Source: Flavobacteriales bacterium CG18_big_fil_WC_8_21_14_2_50_32_9
GTDB lineage: Bacteria; Bacteroidota; Bacteroidia; Flavobacteriales_E; Vicingaceae
Direction of reading: 5' to 3'
NCBI GenBank assembly: GCA_002770955.1
Contig: PCUH01000074.1
Coordinates: forward strand, 4,233-41,443
DNA length: 37,211 bases
Shown here in pieces: positions 9,317 to 19,361 of this stretch (position 1 is the stretch's first letter; each line of letters opens with the position of its first letter). Below the pieces are notes generated by a model, which did not search any database, was not told the DNA's origin, and was given only the letters and a program-made list of their open reading frames with translations. The translations under genes were made by a program, and so were the position numbers.

Positions 9317-10320
9317 ATTTTAAAAATTATTCCTAAACTACCGTAATAAAAATGTCGTCCTCGAGAAGTTTCTGCGGTAATTAAATGATGCCTAAAAAAG
9401 ACCGTAAATTTTTTTCTTGAATAATTTAAAGCTGCCGAAACATCCACATTTACTCGGTGTAATCCATCAGTATTCATGTTTGTATTTTCGCCAAACATCC
9501 TGCCTTGTATGGTCGCTTTGTAGCCCCAAGTTACTAAATGAGCTCCAAATTCTAAAAAATATTCGCTTTGGGGAGGAGTGTCCTCATAGGTTAAGTTAGT
9601 ATGATAAAAAACAGTATTGTCAATAGTATTAAATTTACCCAGCCTGCCCATTAAACCTTGTTTGAAAAAAGTAGCTTGTGTGCCTAAACTTGCACTTGAT
9701 TGTGAATGAATATCAAAATGACTCCACTTGATGATAGCAAAATTGACCCCAAACTCCAAATTTAGAGCTACTTCATTTTGTATTTGATTATCCCAATTCT
9801 CAAGTTTTGGATTATTAATTAACACATGAAAATTATCTTGCAATTTTTCGGCTCCAGATGCAGGACCTAAAACGCCTAAAGTTGTTTTTACATACCAAAT
9901 TGATTGACTACTTGCTGCAGTAATGGTGTTTTCTGCAAAAAGCCAACCCGCATAAGGTCGATCAAATGCTACAAAAACACCGTTTTCTTGTTTGTCTCTT
10001 GTTTGGTCAGAGGTGTATCCTTCAATGCCTGCGTGCCAATTTACAATTACTTTTTTCAAATTGTTTTTATGCTTCGCTGTAAATAAATATAATTTAGACT
10101 CCTCACGTATTATTTTTCTATAATCCAAATGCACTCCAAAAGAATAATACCTATCCGCTACTTTTCTTTTAAAAGTCAAAATATCATTGTCGTTTTGTAG
10201 TTGAAATTCCTCGTTGTAATCTTTTTTTTGGGCAAAAGAAGGGTTGACCAACGCCAAAAATAATAGTACTGATATTTTTAATAATTTATTCAAAATCAAA
10301 TTTTTGTAATATGAATCCAA
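9313..10320 (-). CDS. LpxR-like lipid A deacylase family (DUF2219) outer membrane protein
   Basis: [42 protein letters not shown]-terminal barrel; signal peptide. Confidence 0.75.
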   Translation of the reverse strand: MDSYYKNLILNKLLKISVLLFLALVNPSFAQKKDYNEEFQLQNDNDILTFKRKVADRYYSFGVHLDYRKIIREESKLYLFTAKHKNNLKKVIVNWHAGIEGYTSDQTRDKQENGVFVAFDRPYAGWLFAENTITAASSQSIWYVKTTLGVLGPASGAEKLQDNFHVLINNPKLENWDNQIQNEVALNLEFGVNFAIIKWSHFDIHSQSSASLGTQATFFKQGLMGRLGKFNTIDNTVFYHTNLTYEDTPPQSEYFLEFGAHLVTWGYKATIQGRMFGENTNMNTDGLHRVNVDVSAALNYSRKKFTVFFRHHLITAETSRGRHFYYGSLGIIFKI

Positions 10321-10736
10321 TTCATATCTGCTTGTTTTTTTAACGCTTTAGTATCTCCGTTTTGCCAATTTTCTTTCCCTTTTTGTCGGTGAAAGAAATA
10401 CAATTTCCCTTCTCTAATTTCAAAAACTTCGGGGTTGGGACTAACTTTTTTACCCAAAGTTGCCATTGCATAAGAACAATGACCTCCATATTGCGGAATA
10501 TATTTTTCTGGCCCATGCTCAAAAGTTTTAAGGTTTTCCAAACTAACAAAAGCATACAGCTGATTTTGATATTTCAATGTAAATTTATTTTTATCTCCTT
10601 CCATTATCTGATTGTTGAAATAGGACACTAAATCATACCCGTTTAACACATAATCTTTTTTGATATAATTGTGGGAATTTTGTGTTTTTGCCACTAAACA
10701 AATAAGTAATAAAATTAATGTTATTTTAGTTTTCAT
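10296..10736 (-). CDS. YHS-domain-containing protein
   Basis: Signal peptide; GYDLVSYFNN...KYQNQLYAFVSLENLKTFEHGPEKYIPQYGGHCSYAMA. Confidence 0.8.
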   Translation of the reverse strand: MKTKITLILLLICLVAKTQNSHNYIKKDYVLNGYDLVSYFNNQIMEGDKNKFTLKYQNQLYAFVSLENLKTFEHGPEKYIPQYGGHCSYAMATLGKKVSPNPEVFEIREGKLYFFHRQKGKENWQNGDTKALKKQADMNWIHITKI

Positions 10737-10738
10737 TT

Positions 10739-10882
10739 GTATTTTTTATTATTCGTTCTTTTTTATTGTTAATTAATGTACTCATGAGCTCGCTTCGCTC
10801 GGTTGTTTTTTATATGTCATCCCGATACTCGGGATAAAATATTCATTGTTGTTGGTAAGCATTTTTGCTCATGGCTTATTTC
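10739..10882. repeat. Direct repeat copy A (~144 bp), same orientation as copy B at 22960..23102
   Basis: Shared blocks: ...GTTCTTTTTTATTGTTAATTAATGTrCTCATGAGyTCGCTTCGCTCGGTTGTTTT... and ...AATATTCATyGTTGTTGGTrAGCATTTTTGCTCATGGCTTATTTC. Central ~27 bp differs and holds an ATCCCGA/TCGGGAT hairpin (10819..10835). Confidence 0.85.
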
Positions 10883-10894
10883 ATGTTGTAACAA

Positions 10895-11782
10895 TTATAA
10901 TTTCCAATTAAAGGTTAGTCCTGTAGCATTTCCATATTGAAATGGCGAAACCGAAAGTTTTGAATCTTTGTCTTTCTTTTTGTGTAATTGTGGCACTAAC
11001 CATCCTACTGAAGCACCAACAGCATATCCAACTATAACATCGGTTGGAAAATGTTTCCCTGCATCTACTCTAAGGTAAGCCATTGTAGCTGGAATAGTAA
11101 AAGCAAATGCCCATATACCTATTTCTACTCCTTTTTTCATGTTGGGATGATAATCATGAATAACTTTTGCCATAAACACAGAAAAAGCAGCAGTTTGAGC
11201 GGTATGTCCCGAGAAAAAAGACAATCGAGCATTAGGAGCCGTTTTGGCATCCAAAGAAAATTCATCGCTATAAACAAAAGGTCTGGTTCGGTTAAAGATA
11301 AATTTAGAATTCATGGTTAGCCCTCCTGTAATAGTAAAAACTTCAAGAGCCATTAGTCCAAGCGGAGCAAAATCTTTACCAGTATGATGGTTAGTAAAAA
11401 AGAATAGTGGCAATGCCATTCCCGAATAAAGCAATACATCACTTAATTCTTTAGACTCTTCATTATCAGTATATATGGCAACTCTATCAAAACGATTTAT
11501 TTTTTCTGGGTCAAGTTGATTTATTTCTTCTACAGTAAAAGGTTCTTTCTCATTGGTGCTCCGTAAAATTAATCCAGTTGACAACAATCCTATACCTGTT
11601 GCCAAATAGGGCAATTCTTTCTTAAAAGATATGTTGTAAGGAGAATCATTAATATGTTTTCCATCCTTACAATAATTACAATCTTTATCAATAGAAATGG
11701 GGTGTTCATTATTCTGAGATTGTGCGTAAGATAAAAAAATTCCAGAAAAAGTAAATAATATTAAAAGTGATATTTTTCTCAT
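10895..11782 (-). CDS. PAP2-family phosphatase
   Basis: Signal peptide; KFIFNRTRPF...SFFSGHTAQTAAF...LRVDAGKHFPTDVIVGYAVG matches the PAP2 motifs. Confidence 0.9.
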   Translation of the reverse strand: MRKISLLILFTFSGIFLSYAQSQNNEHPISIDKDCNYCKDGKHINDSPYNISFKKELPYLATGIGLLSTGLILRSTNEKEPFTVEEINQLDPEKINRFDRVAIYTDNEESKELSDVLLYSGMALPLFFFTNHHTGKDFAPLGLMALEVFTITGGLTMNSKFIFNRTRPFVYSDEFSLDAKTAPNARLSFFSGHTAQTAAFSVFMAKVIHDYHPNMKKGVEIGIWAFAFTIPATMAYLRVDAGKHFPTDVIVGYAVGASVGWLVPQLHKKKDKDSKLSVSPFQYGNATGLTFNWKL

Positions 11783-11791
11783 ATTTTTTTA

Positions 11792-14700
11792 TTAAAAAAG
11801 GAAATTCATTTTTAAAATAAATAAATTTTCTTCAGATGAAACAGCATAAGAAGCATTGATAACTAACATATCAAACGGACTTAGCCAAACCCCTCCGCCA
11901 ACGCTATTATGCCATTTTGTTGAAGAATCATTGCTTGTCCACACTCTTCCTAAATCAAAAAATCCTAAAACGCCTAACTGACCAGGGAATAAATAGGTTT
12001 TAAAATTGGTAAGTTTAATACGTAAATCTTGGTTAAAAGTTAAACTACTTCTTCCTGAAAATCGGTCTCTTCTAAAACCTCTTAAATCGCCATTTCGATG
12101 ATTTCTATTTTGAGCCCCAATTGTTGCTGCTTGAAAAAACTCAAACTTATCAATTAAATGAACGCCTTTTACGTTAGAAGCAAATACAACATTTTTTCCA
12201 AAGGGTAAATACATCACAAATTGTGATTCTAACCTTCCAAAATTCATATTGGTATGTTCAGCTTCTACTTCCCAACTACCTCCTATATTAAAATTTATTC
12301 CTCGTGTAGGTATCACTTTATTATCGGTATTATTGAAAGAATATTGTATTCCTATTCCTATATAGTTTCTAGCTGTCAAACTATTGACATATTTTACAGC
12401 AAAATCACTTGTTATAAATCTGTTTTCAGATGCTTCTACATCAATATGTTGGTATTTTGGGCCAAACTGAATTTTATTAAATTTACCTACATCTTTTATT
12501 AAATTAGGTTGCAGTTTTATTTCATTAAACCGAACTAAATGAAAAGATTTATCTTCGCCATTTACTACTTTGGTTTCGTTACCTAAACCATAAAAATTAG
12601 TGGTGCTGTTGGGAGCGTTAATGGAGGCATCAATAGCTAGGTCTAGCTTTTTAATTACATCAACAAATTTGCTGTTGTATTCAATGTTAAAACTACTTGT
12701 CTTTAGGGCTCTATTGGCTACTAGTTTTTGGGTATAAGCATAAGGTTTTTTTCTAAAACCGTGCTTGGTTATAGCAGCCCCCCCTCCTAAAAACAAGCCG
12801 TCATCAATATTATATCCCACAAAAAGTTGAGGAATAAGCATGTCATACTTAAACTCTGTTCTATCATATTCATTAATCATTTTTTGGTGCGAAACCAAAT
12901 TTTTTAGTTCATTGTTTTTTTCACAAACTACAATATTTTGTTCTTTTTTAGTGTCATAATATTTTGTTTTTTTACGTAACCCTTTCACGTTAGAAACATC
13001 TGTAATTTCATCATTTCCGCTACCTCCAATTATTCTTATCAAAATACCTTTATTTACTTCTCCTTCTAAGGTAAATATATCTTTTCCGCCTAAGCCATAG
13101 ATTCTAATTTCTTTGGTTTCATTTCGGTTGAAATTTCGACTGTAGTACAAACTACCTTTTGCACCTTTTTTTAAATGATATACTTTCACAGAAGTAATGG
13201 TATCGTTTACTCTAATAATTTCAAATTTTTCATCTTTGTTGCTTCCTACCACGTTTACATTTTTGGCTAATACTTGATAATATCGTTCTGCAAATTCGTG
13301 TAATTTATCTCTTCTCGAAAGCAATTTGGCGGTAATTTCTTCTCCATCTAATTGATAAATGGTATCGGGCCATAGTTTTATGGCATTAATAATTACACTA
13401 TCGGTTAGATTTTGTTGCATTTCTTTAGCTAAATTAAGCCATTGTTGTTTGTCTAATCGAGTAAGAAATGAACGGTCAATGTAGCGTCCATTAAAATTCA
13501 TTCCACTAATATCACGAATGTCATAATCGAAATGTTGTAATTTACGCACCACCCATTTTCTTCCTGCTAATCTTGGAATAACTCCATCAAATTTCACAAA
13601 AGCTTGGTCTCTATCTCTTGGTATAGGAATGTAATATTTATTATTGTCTGCTAAATGGCTACAATGCTCGTGATTTTCTTTAGCACAAGTATATTCGGCC
13701 CATCGCCATTGGTCTTCATGCCTGTCCCAGTCACCAATTAACATATCAAATAAGCGGTTTCTTAATACTTCTTCTTCATCAACAACTTTATTATGATTGT
13801 CTAATACTTTATGAATCATTTTTTGTGAATTGATAGCATTGGTGGTGTAGCCAAAATTTTCGATTGAAGAAACATCTTTGGCTGCCCGTTGTTCAAACAA
13901 CATCAACTGATTAGCAAAATCTTCTTGAAACTCTAATAAGTGAGGGTCGTTAGGTATGGCAACTAATTTAGGATTGGTATGTAAAATACCCACAGCTTCT
14001 GCCATGGGAGGTATTACAAAAGCACTATAAGGATGAGCTGTTGATATTTGATCTTGAACCACTTCGGCAGCAGCTGTATTTTTTAGTTCATCGGGCAATG
14101 CATTGGATGGGTCTTTTTGTATGGAACGAAAAACATATTCATTTCCATTTCCAGCCTTTAATCGCAATGATTTAGTTTGCTGCCCTCCCCCTTTTTTTAT
14201 CGGAGTTAAACCTCCATAAATGGAATGAATATCTAAAACAGGAACTTCAACAGGAGTTTGCCAAGCTTTTCGGTAATGTTTGCCCAACAAGAACTTTTTT
14301 AGGAAACTTGCTTCATAATTTTCTCCTGCAACTAAGGTCATAGTTGTTGGAAATGAGTTGGAATCTGTAATATTTTTTTCTTCCTTAATTTCTTCAATGG
14401 GTTCTTCCACTAAAATTTTTTGTAAAATAAGTTGAGAGGTGTCTGAAGTTACTTTCCAAGCTTCCATAAGCACCGCTCCAGAGTTCATCACATAAAGTTT
14501 AAAAAATCCTTTTTCTTGAGCCGAAAAATCAGGAGCTTTTAGTTTTTTTACGGGCAATGTTTTACTTCCTGAACCGCTTACAATGTAGTGGTGATTTTGG
14601 TGGGTTGTTTTGTTGAAATATTGCAAATTATGTTCATGACCGGCTGCATAAATTAAATTGGGATGAAATTTAAAAACGTGCTTCAATTCGTTAATCATTT

Positions 14701-15523
14701 TTTGGTATTCAGCATGATTGATGTCTTGAATGTTGCCAATTTTTTTTCTGTAAAGCGGATAAATAGAACCAATAATTGGCAGCGGAACATATAAGTTTTT
14801 GTTAAGGTTGGTTAATGGAAAAATATGGTCGGAAAAAGTAGCATAACCGTTGTGTTCTCCTTTTGTGAAAATGGGATGATGACCAACAATAAGTACGGTT
14901 TTATCGGTATTTTCTTCTAAAATATCTTTGATTTCTGCAATAACATCTTCTTTGGTAACTTCATCACAGTCTCCTGTTTCTATGGGGCCTTTTTCGTATT
15001 GATGCAGCCACCATTGTGTATCTATGGCAATTACAACAAATTTTTTACTAATTTTAACTTTATATGGACCAGGGCAACCTTTTTTAGGAATTAATACATC
15101 TTTCACATCAAATTTATCTTGCAAGTATTTTTGTTGGTTATTGATATGGGTTAGTCCATTTCTATTTCCTTTATTCCAATCATGGTTACCAGGAATAAAA
15201 TAAATGGTTGATTTTAATGTTTTTAATCTATCAATTTGATAATCAATAATTGCTTTGGCTTGCAAGTAATTTTTACTGTTTTTGGATGGTAAACCGTTCG
15301 GGTAAATATTATCTCCTAAAAAGAAAATAGTACTTTTTTCTTCTACTTCTTTAGCTTGTTTAAGCAATTCATCAAAAACAAATTGTGTTTTTTCTTGTGG
15401 CTCTCCAGCATCTCCTACTAAAAAAATAACATGACTTATGGAATCGCTTTGCTGAGCAACAACACTTGTGCTAATAATAGAAATCCAAAAAGCTATTAAA
15501 ATATGTAAGTGGTTTCGATTCAT
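11792..15523 (-). CDS. Giant surface protein, paralogue 1: calcineurin-type metallophosphoesterase (motifs intact), kinase-like middle domain, RTX-like segment, Omp85/BamA-like barrel
   Basis: GDAG, GDN, GNHDW, GHHP, GHEHN; GDWDRHEDQW and PRDRDQAF; GGSGNDEITD; LRGFRRDRFSGRSSLTFNQDLRI (Omp85 L6-like RGF/Y); ends in MNFLF. Confidence 0.85.
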   Translation of the reverse strand: MNRNHLHILIAFWISIISTSVVAQQSDSISHVIFLVGDAGEPQEKTQFVFDELLKQAKEVEEKSTIFFLGDNIYPNGLPSKNSKNYLQAKAIIDYQIDRLKTLKSTIYFIPGNHDWNKGNRNGLTHINNQQKYLQDKFDVKDVLIPKKGCPGPYKVKISKKFVVIAIDTQWWLHQYEKGPIETGDCDEVTKEDVIAEIKDILEENTDKTVLIVGHHPIFTKGEHNGYATFSDHIFPLTNLNKNLYVPLPIIGSIYPLYRKKIGNIQDINHAEYQKMINELKHVFKFHPNLIYAAGHEHNLQYFNKTTHQNHHYIVSGSGSKTLPVKKLKAPDFSAQEKGFFKLYVMNSGAVLMEAWKVTSDTSQLILQKILVEEPIEEIKEEKNITDSNSFPTTMTLVAGENYEASFLKKFLLGKHYRKAWQTPVEVPVLDIHSIYGGLTPIKKGGGQQTKSLRLKAGNGNEYVFRSIQKDPSNALPDELKNTAAAEVVQDQISTAHPYSAFVIPPMAEAVGILHTNPKLVAIPNDPHLLEFQEDFANQLMLFEQRAAKDVSSIENFGYTTNAINSQKMIHKVLDNHNKVVDEEEVLRNRLFDMLIGDWDRHEDQWRWAEYTCAKENHEHCSHLADNNKYYIPIPRDRDQAFVKFDGVIPRLAGRKWVVRKLQHFDYDIRDISGMNFNGRYIDRSFLTRLDKQQWLNLAKEMQQNLTDSVIINAIKLWPDTIYQLDGEEITAKLLSRRDKLHEFAERYYQVLAKNVNVVGSNKDEKFEIIRVNDTITSVKVYHLKKGAKGSLYYSRNFNRNETKEIRIYGLGGKDIFTLEGEVNKGILIRIIGGSGNDEITDVSNVKGLRKKTKYYDTKKEQNIVVCEKNNELKNLVSHQKMINEYDRTEFKYDMLIPQLFVGYNIDDGLFLGGGAAITKHGFRKKPYAYTQKLVANRALKTSSFNIEYNSKFVDVIKKLDLAIDASINAPNSTTNFYGLGNETKVVNGEDKSFHLVRFNEIKLQPNLIKDVGKFNKIQFGPKYQHIDVEASENRFITSDFAVKYVNSLTARNYIGIGIQYSFNNTDNKVIPTRGINFNIGGSWEVEAEHTNMNFGRLESQFVMYLPFGKNVVFASNVKGVHLIDKFEFFQAATIGAQNRNHRNGDLRGFRRDRFSGRSSLTFNQDLRIKLTNFKTYLFPGQLGVLGFFDLGRVWTSNDSSTKWHNSVGGGVWLSPFDMLVINASYAVSSEENLFILKMNFLF

Positions 15524-18500
15524 TAATTAAAAGATTTTCCTAAGCTAAAAAGGAGGAAATTATTTTCCTCAACAGAATGAGCTAAAGAAATATTGAGTGT
15601 AAATTGTTCGTCTAAGAAACCCCAATAGATTCCAGCTCCATAGCTAGTATGCCATTGATTGTTAACATTACTATCGTCAATAATTCTTCCAGTATCGAAA
15701 AATGCTTTTATGCCCATTTTCATTGGTAAAAAAGTGGTGGTAAAGTTTACCAATTGTAAGCGTACTTCATTATTCATAAATATCGAATGTTTCCCAGTGA
15801 ATCGGTTTTTTCTGTATCCTCTAAGGTTGTTGTTGCTTCCTAAATATATTCGGTTATAAAAAGGAATATCACCTTCACTAACAGACCCTCCTACTTTAGT
15901 AGCTAATGTAATTGGTGATGGCAAACGAACAGATAAATAATGTTCTAAGAATCCTGTTGCAATGTTATAAGACGAATTATTTGATGAAACCTGACCATTC
16001 TGGTATTTCATTACTAAACGTATTCCTTTTTCAGGAAGGTTGGAGCGGTCTCTAAAATCTAAATCTAATCCAAACGAACTAACTATAATGTTGTTGTCTG
16101 CTGTGCTAAAATTTTGTTCAGAAGTTGGTGAAAGTATGGTATTTTCTTTTATAATTACGGAGTTGTGTTGTCCTTCTACATTTATAAAAAAGTGGCTTTT
16201 TTTACGAAATTCTCGAATTAATCCTATGTTAGCCGAATAGGTATCAAAAGTAGTTTTATAGAACTCTTCAGAGCTTAAACTATCGTTATTAATGGTGTTG
16301 TTTCCTATACCATAAAAATTAGTAATGTTGTTGTGTTTAGCCAATAAACCACCAACGCTCAAGTCCCATTTATGTAAAACGTGTCTAAAGCGGCTGTTGT
16401 ACTCAAAAATATTGTTTTGCTCAGTAGAAACGGATAAGTTTAACTTGTGTTTAGTGGTATAATCTGTGTTTTTGTAATTTTCTCGGTTAGTAAAAATAAC
16501 ACCTCCACCTATTCCAAAACCATTGTCGGCACTATATCCCATTGAAAACAAAGGCATATAACGATTATACTTAAATCTATTAGGCTGAAAATCATATAAA
16601 TCATCATTCCACGAATTAATCTTCTTACTTTCAGTTCCTAAAAAAGAATTTTTGTGGATAGATTTTTCATAAATCTTAGTTTGTTTTCCAAAAGTTTTTA
16701 CTGCTGAACTATCTATAATTGCATCTTCTCCATTTCCTCCAACAACAATAATTGGAATGGATTTTTTTGAATTTCCTTTGATGGTAAATACATCTTTTGA
16801 GCCTAAACCGTAGAGCCGAATTTCTTTGGTTTCTGTGGGAATAAATTTTCGATGATAATGAGGTTGTGTTTCTATTTCGGTATTAATTTCTGAATAAATA
16901 GCCACATCTACAGTGCCATTTTCATTACGAGTTACTTCAAAAAAATCTTTTTCGTTAGTTCCTATCACATCTACTTGTTTGGCTAATAATCGATAATATT
17001 TTTCGGCATAGCTATCCAAGTCTTTTTTTCTGGTTTTTAGTTTATCTGCAATGGTTTTTCCAGAAAGCTCATAAATTTCGGATGGCAGTACTTTTGTAGA
17101 TGCTTCTATAATAGTATCTGTAAGTTGTTGTTGAATATAATGACTAGCTGTTGTCCAATCTTTACGTGTCATTTGATTGGTTAAAAATCGATCTTGAGCT
17201 GTGGCAATAAACATTAAACTTTTTACATCATTGATTTTATATCCAAAATTTTCACCTGCTTCAACGCCCCATTTTCTATCCAACAACCAAGGAATTATTC
17301 CATCCCAAAGTTTAAACACTAAATCTCTATCGCGAGGAACAGGGAGATAATAAACACCTGTATCAGTTTTGAAACCTGCCCACTTCCAATTATCTTGATG
17401 TTTCCCATGGTCGCCCACTAAAATATCAAACACCCTAGCTTTGAGGTATTCATTAGCATCTACTGTATGATTAGGTTTGTCGTATAATTTTTGGTTAAGC
17501 TCGTAGCTTTGCAATAAAAAATCTGCATTAGCAAAGCTGTGCTTTACCTTTTTTGGATTTTTTTGATGATCTTCTAAAGTTCCTAGCATGCCATTGTATT
17601 TATTGAAAATTCCTAATTTGGGATTTTCTGAGAGTAAATACAATTCAGGTTTAGCATGCAAAATGGATGTGTAGTCTAATAACTTTCCTACCACAATACT
17701 GGCATAAGGGTGTTGCATAGAAATATTGTCTTGTAACTGACGAGCAACTAGAGAATTTTGTAATTCAACGCTTAAATATCGTGTGGCATCTTTGTTAACA
17801 GATCGGAAAGTATAGGCATATCCATCATTTCCATACATTTTTACTGAAGTAGTTTGATGTCCACCTCCTATATCATAAGCAGTTAAGCCTCCTTTGGTAG
17901 TGTCCATATTTAAAACAGGAACATCAATAAACGCATTCCAACTTGTACGATAATGCTTTCCTATAATCAACTTTCTAAATTTAGAAGCTTCATAATTTCC
18001 AGCATTGGTTTTCATTGTTTCAAGGCTTTCGGGAAAAACGGTTGCAGAAACATCTTTTAAGCAGTCTTTGTTAGAAAAATTGCTTGGTACAGTTTCATTT
18101 TCAGCAGAATTATCTAAAAGTGATTTAAAAAGCATTAAAGTTTTGTGTAATTCAAAAACTGTATTCTTATACGTGTAATTATTATTAATAATACTTCCGT
18201 CAGTAAAATAAACTACTTCACTAATACTCGGTAATGTGGTAGAATAAGCGGCAAATCGGGTAGTTCTTCCTTTTTTCTTTTTGTCAGTTACTCCATTATT
18301 TATAAAATAATTGTCATGTTCTTTAATCACTTGGGTATTGTACTCGTGTCCCGAAAAATAAACTATGCCTCGTTGCAACGACATCCGTTTGAGTATTTTT
18401 TCACGAATGGGATTAAATCTTTCGTTAATAATGTCTTTTTTCCCTCCAATATTTTGATGGTAATAAGTTTTAAAACTTCCATAAATCGGAAAAGGCTTTA

Positions 18501-19197
18501 AATGGCTGCTTAAAGGTAAATTTCCTTGCTCCACTAAAGGGAAATGCCCAGCAATAATGAGATTTTTGTTTTCTGCTTCGGCTAAAGTATTTTCTATTTC
18601 GATGATAAAGTCTTTTTCGGTATTAATATCACATTTTGTTTGCACTACTTCGGGTTTTTTATAAGGATGATTCCACCATTGTGTATTGATAACCATCAAT
18701 AACAAATTTGAATCTAACTCAACAACTTCAGGTCCAGGACATCCTTTATCAGCTATCCACTTTACTCTTTTAAAGCCATCATATTCTACTAATTCTTCTA
18801 AGTTTTTTACTTTATCTAACCCATATTTTCCCGAATTATCCCAATCGCTATCGCCTGGAATAACAATAGTAGAGATGTTGGGTAAATCAGATAACTGACT
18901 AAAAAATTCAAACAAAGGCAATGAATCTTTTCCTAAATATGGGGAGTTATTCGGGTGGGTAATATCACCATTAATAAGCAATAAAGTGGGTACATTTTGT
19001 TGTTGAGTAAATTGTTTTAGAGCAGCGGTATATTCGGTTAAGTTTTTAAGGTTAGCTAAATTTCCAATATTGATTACTCGATAGTTTACATCATTTTTTT
19101 GACCTAAAACGGTTAGGGATAAAAAGATAAATACTAATATACTCAACGCACTCAGCTTTCCAAATTTTTGGTTTACTCTTTTTGCCGTTATCTGCAT
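15523..19197 (-). CDS. Giant surface protein, paralogue 2: degenerate phosphoesterase and kinase-like motifs, RTX-like segment, Omp85-like barrel
   Basis: The track ORF starts at 19359 (GTG); ATG at 19197 gives MQITAKRVNQKFGKLSALSILVFIFLSLTVLGQ, a plausible signal peptide. GNLA, GDI, GDSDW, GHFP, GHEYN; GDHGKHQDNW; PRDRDLVF; LRGYRKNRFTGKHSIFMNNEVRL. Confidence 0.8.
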   Translation of the reverse strand: MQITAKRVNQKFGKLSALSILVFIFLSLTVLGQKNDVNYRVINIGNLANLKNLTEYTAALKQFTQQQNVPTLLLINGDITHPNNSPYLGKDSLPLFEFFSQLSDLPNISTIVIPGDSDWDNSGKYGLDKVKNLEELVEYDGFKRVKWIADKGCPGPEVVELDSNLLLMVINTQWWNHPYKKPEVVQTKCDINTEKDFIIEIENTLAEAENKNLIIAGHFPLVEQGNLPLSSHLKPFPIYGSFKTYYHQNIGGKKDIINERFNPIREKILKRMSLQRGIVYFSGHEYNTQVIKEHDNYFINNGVTDKKKKGRTTRFAAYSTTLPSISEVVYFTDGSIINNNYTYKNTVFELHKTLMLFKSLLDNSAENETVPSNFSNKDCLKDVSATVFPESLETMKTNAGNYEASKFRKLIIGKHYRTSWNAFIDVPVLNMDTTKGGLTAYDIGGGHQTTSVKMYGNDGYAYTFRSVNKDATRYLSVELQNSLVARQLQDNISMQHPYASIVVGKLLDYTSILHAKPELYLLSENPKLGIFNKYNGMLGTLEDHQKNPKKVKHSFANADFLLQSYELNQKLYDKPNHTVDANEYLKARVFDILVGDHGKHQDNWKWAGFKTDTGVYYLPVPRDRDLVFKLWDGIIPWLLDRKWGVEAGENFGYKINDVKSLMFIATAQDRFLTNQMTRKDWTTASHYIQQQLTDTIIEASTKVLPSEIYELSGKTIADKLKTRKKDLDSYAEKYYRLLAKQVDVIGTNEKDFFEVTRNENGTVDVAIYSEINTEIETQPHYHRKFIPTETKEIRLYGLGSKDVFTIKGNSKKSIPIIVVGGNGEDAIIDSSAVKTFGKQTKIYEKSIHKNSFLGTESKKINSWNDDLYDFQPNRFKYNRYMPLFSMGYSADNGFGIGGGVIFTNRENYKNTDYTTKHKLNLSVSTEQNNIFEYNSRFRHVLHKWDLSVGGLLAKHNNITNFYGIGNNTINNDSLSSEEFYKTTFDTYSANIGLIREFRKKSHFFINVEGQHNSVIIKENTILSPTSEQNFSTADNNIIVSSFGLDLDFRDRSNLPEKGIRLVMKYQNGQVSSNNSSYNIATGFLEHYLSVRLPSPITLATKVGGSVSEGDIPFYNRIYLGSNNNLRGYRKNRFTGKHSIFMNNEVRLQLVNFTTTFLPMKMGIKAFFDTGRIIDDSNVNNQWHTSYGAGIYWGFLDEQFTLNISLAHSVEENNFLLFSLGKSFN

Positions 19198-19338
19198 TAA
19201 AATTTTTAACTTTAGGCTATGGCTATACTTTGCTTTCACACTGGCTCGCTCATCCAGCTGGGGGCTAGATATCGTACTTTGAATCCAATAAAAATAGTTT
19301 AGCCAAATTCTCCGAAAAGCTGAGTGTGTTGAGTATAT
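19137..19338. repeat. Inverted repeat with 23-bp arms (22/23 match) around a 156-bp spacer
   Basis: Left arm 19137..19159 atatactcaacgcactcagcttt; right arm 19316..19338 aaagctgagtgtgttgagtatat; reverse complements with one mismatch. Confidence 0.85.
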
Positions 19339-19361
19339 GATTACATTTATTTTATTCACTT

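Noticed and set aside
11664-11670. TCCTTAC inside the PAP2 CDS
   Set aside because: No TAGWCG at the required distance; coding.
19198-19359. N-terminal extension of the 15523..19359 ORF (GTG start)
   Set aside because: Falls within the inverted-repeat element; ATG at 19197 gives a typical signal peptide. Not fully excluded.
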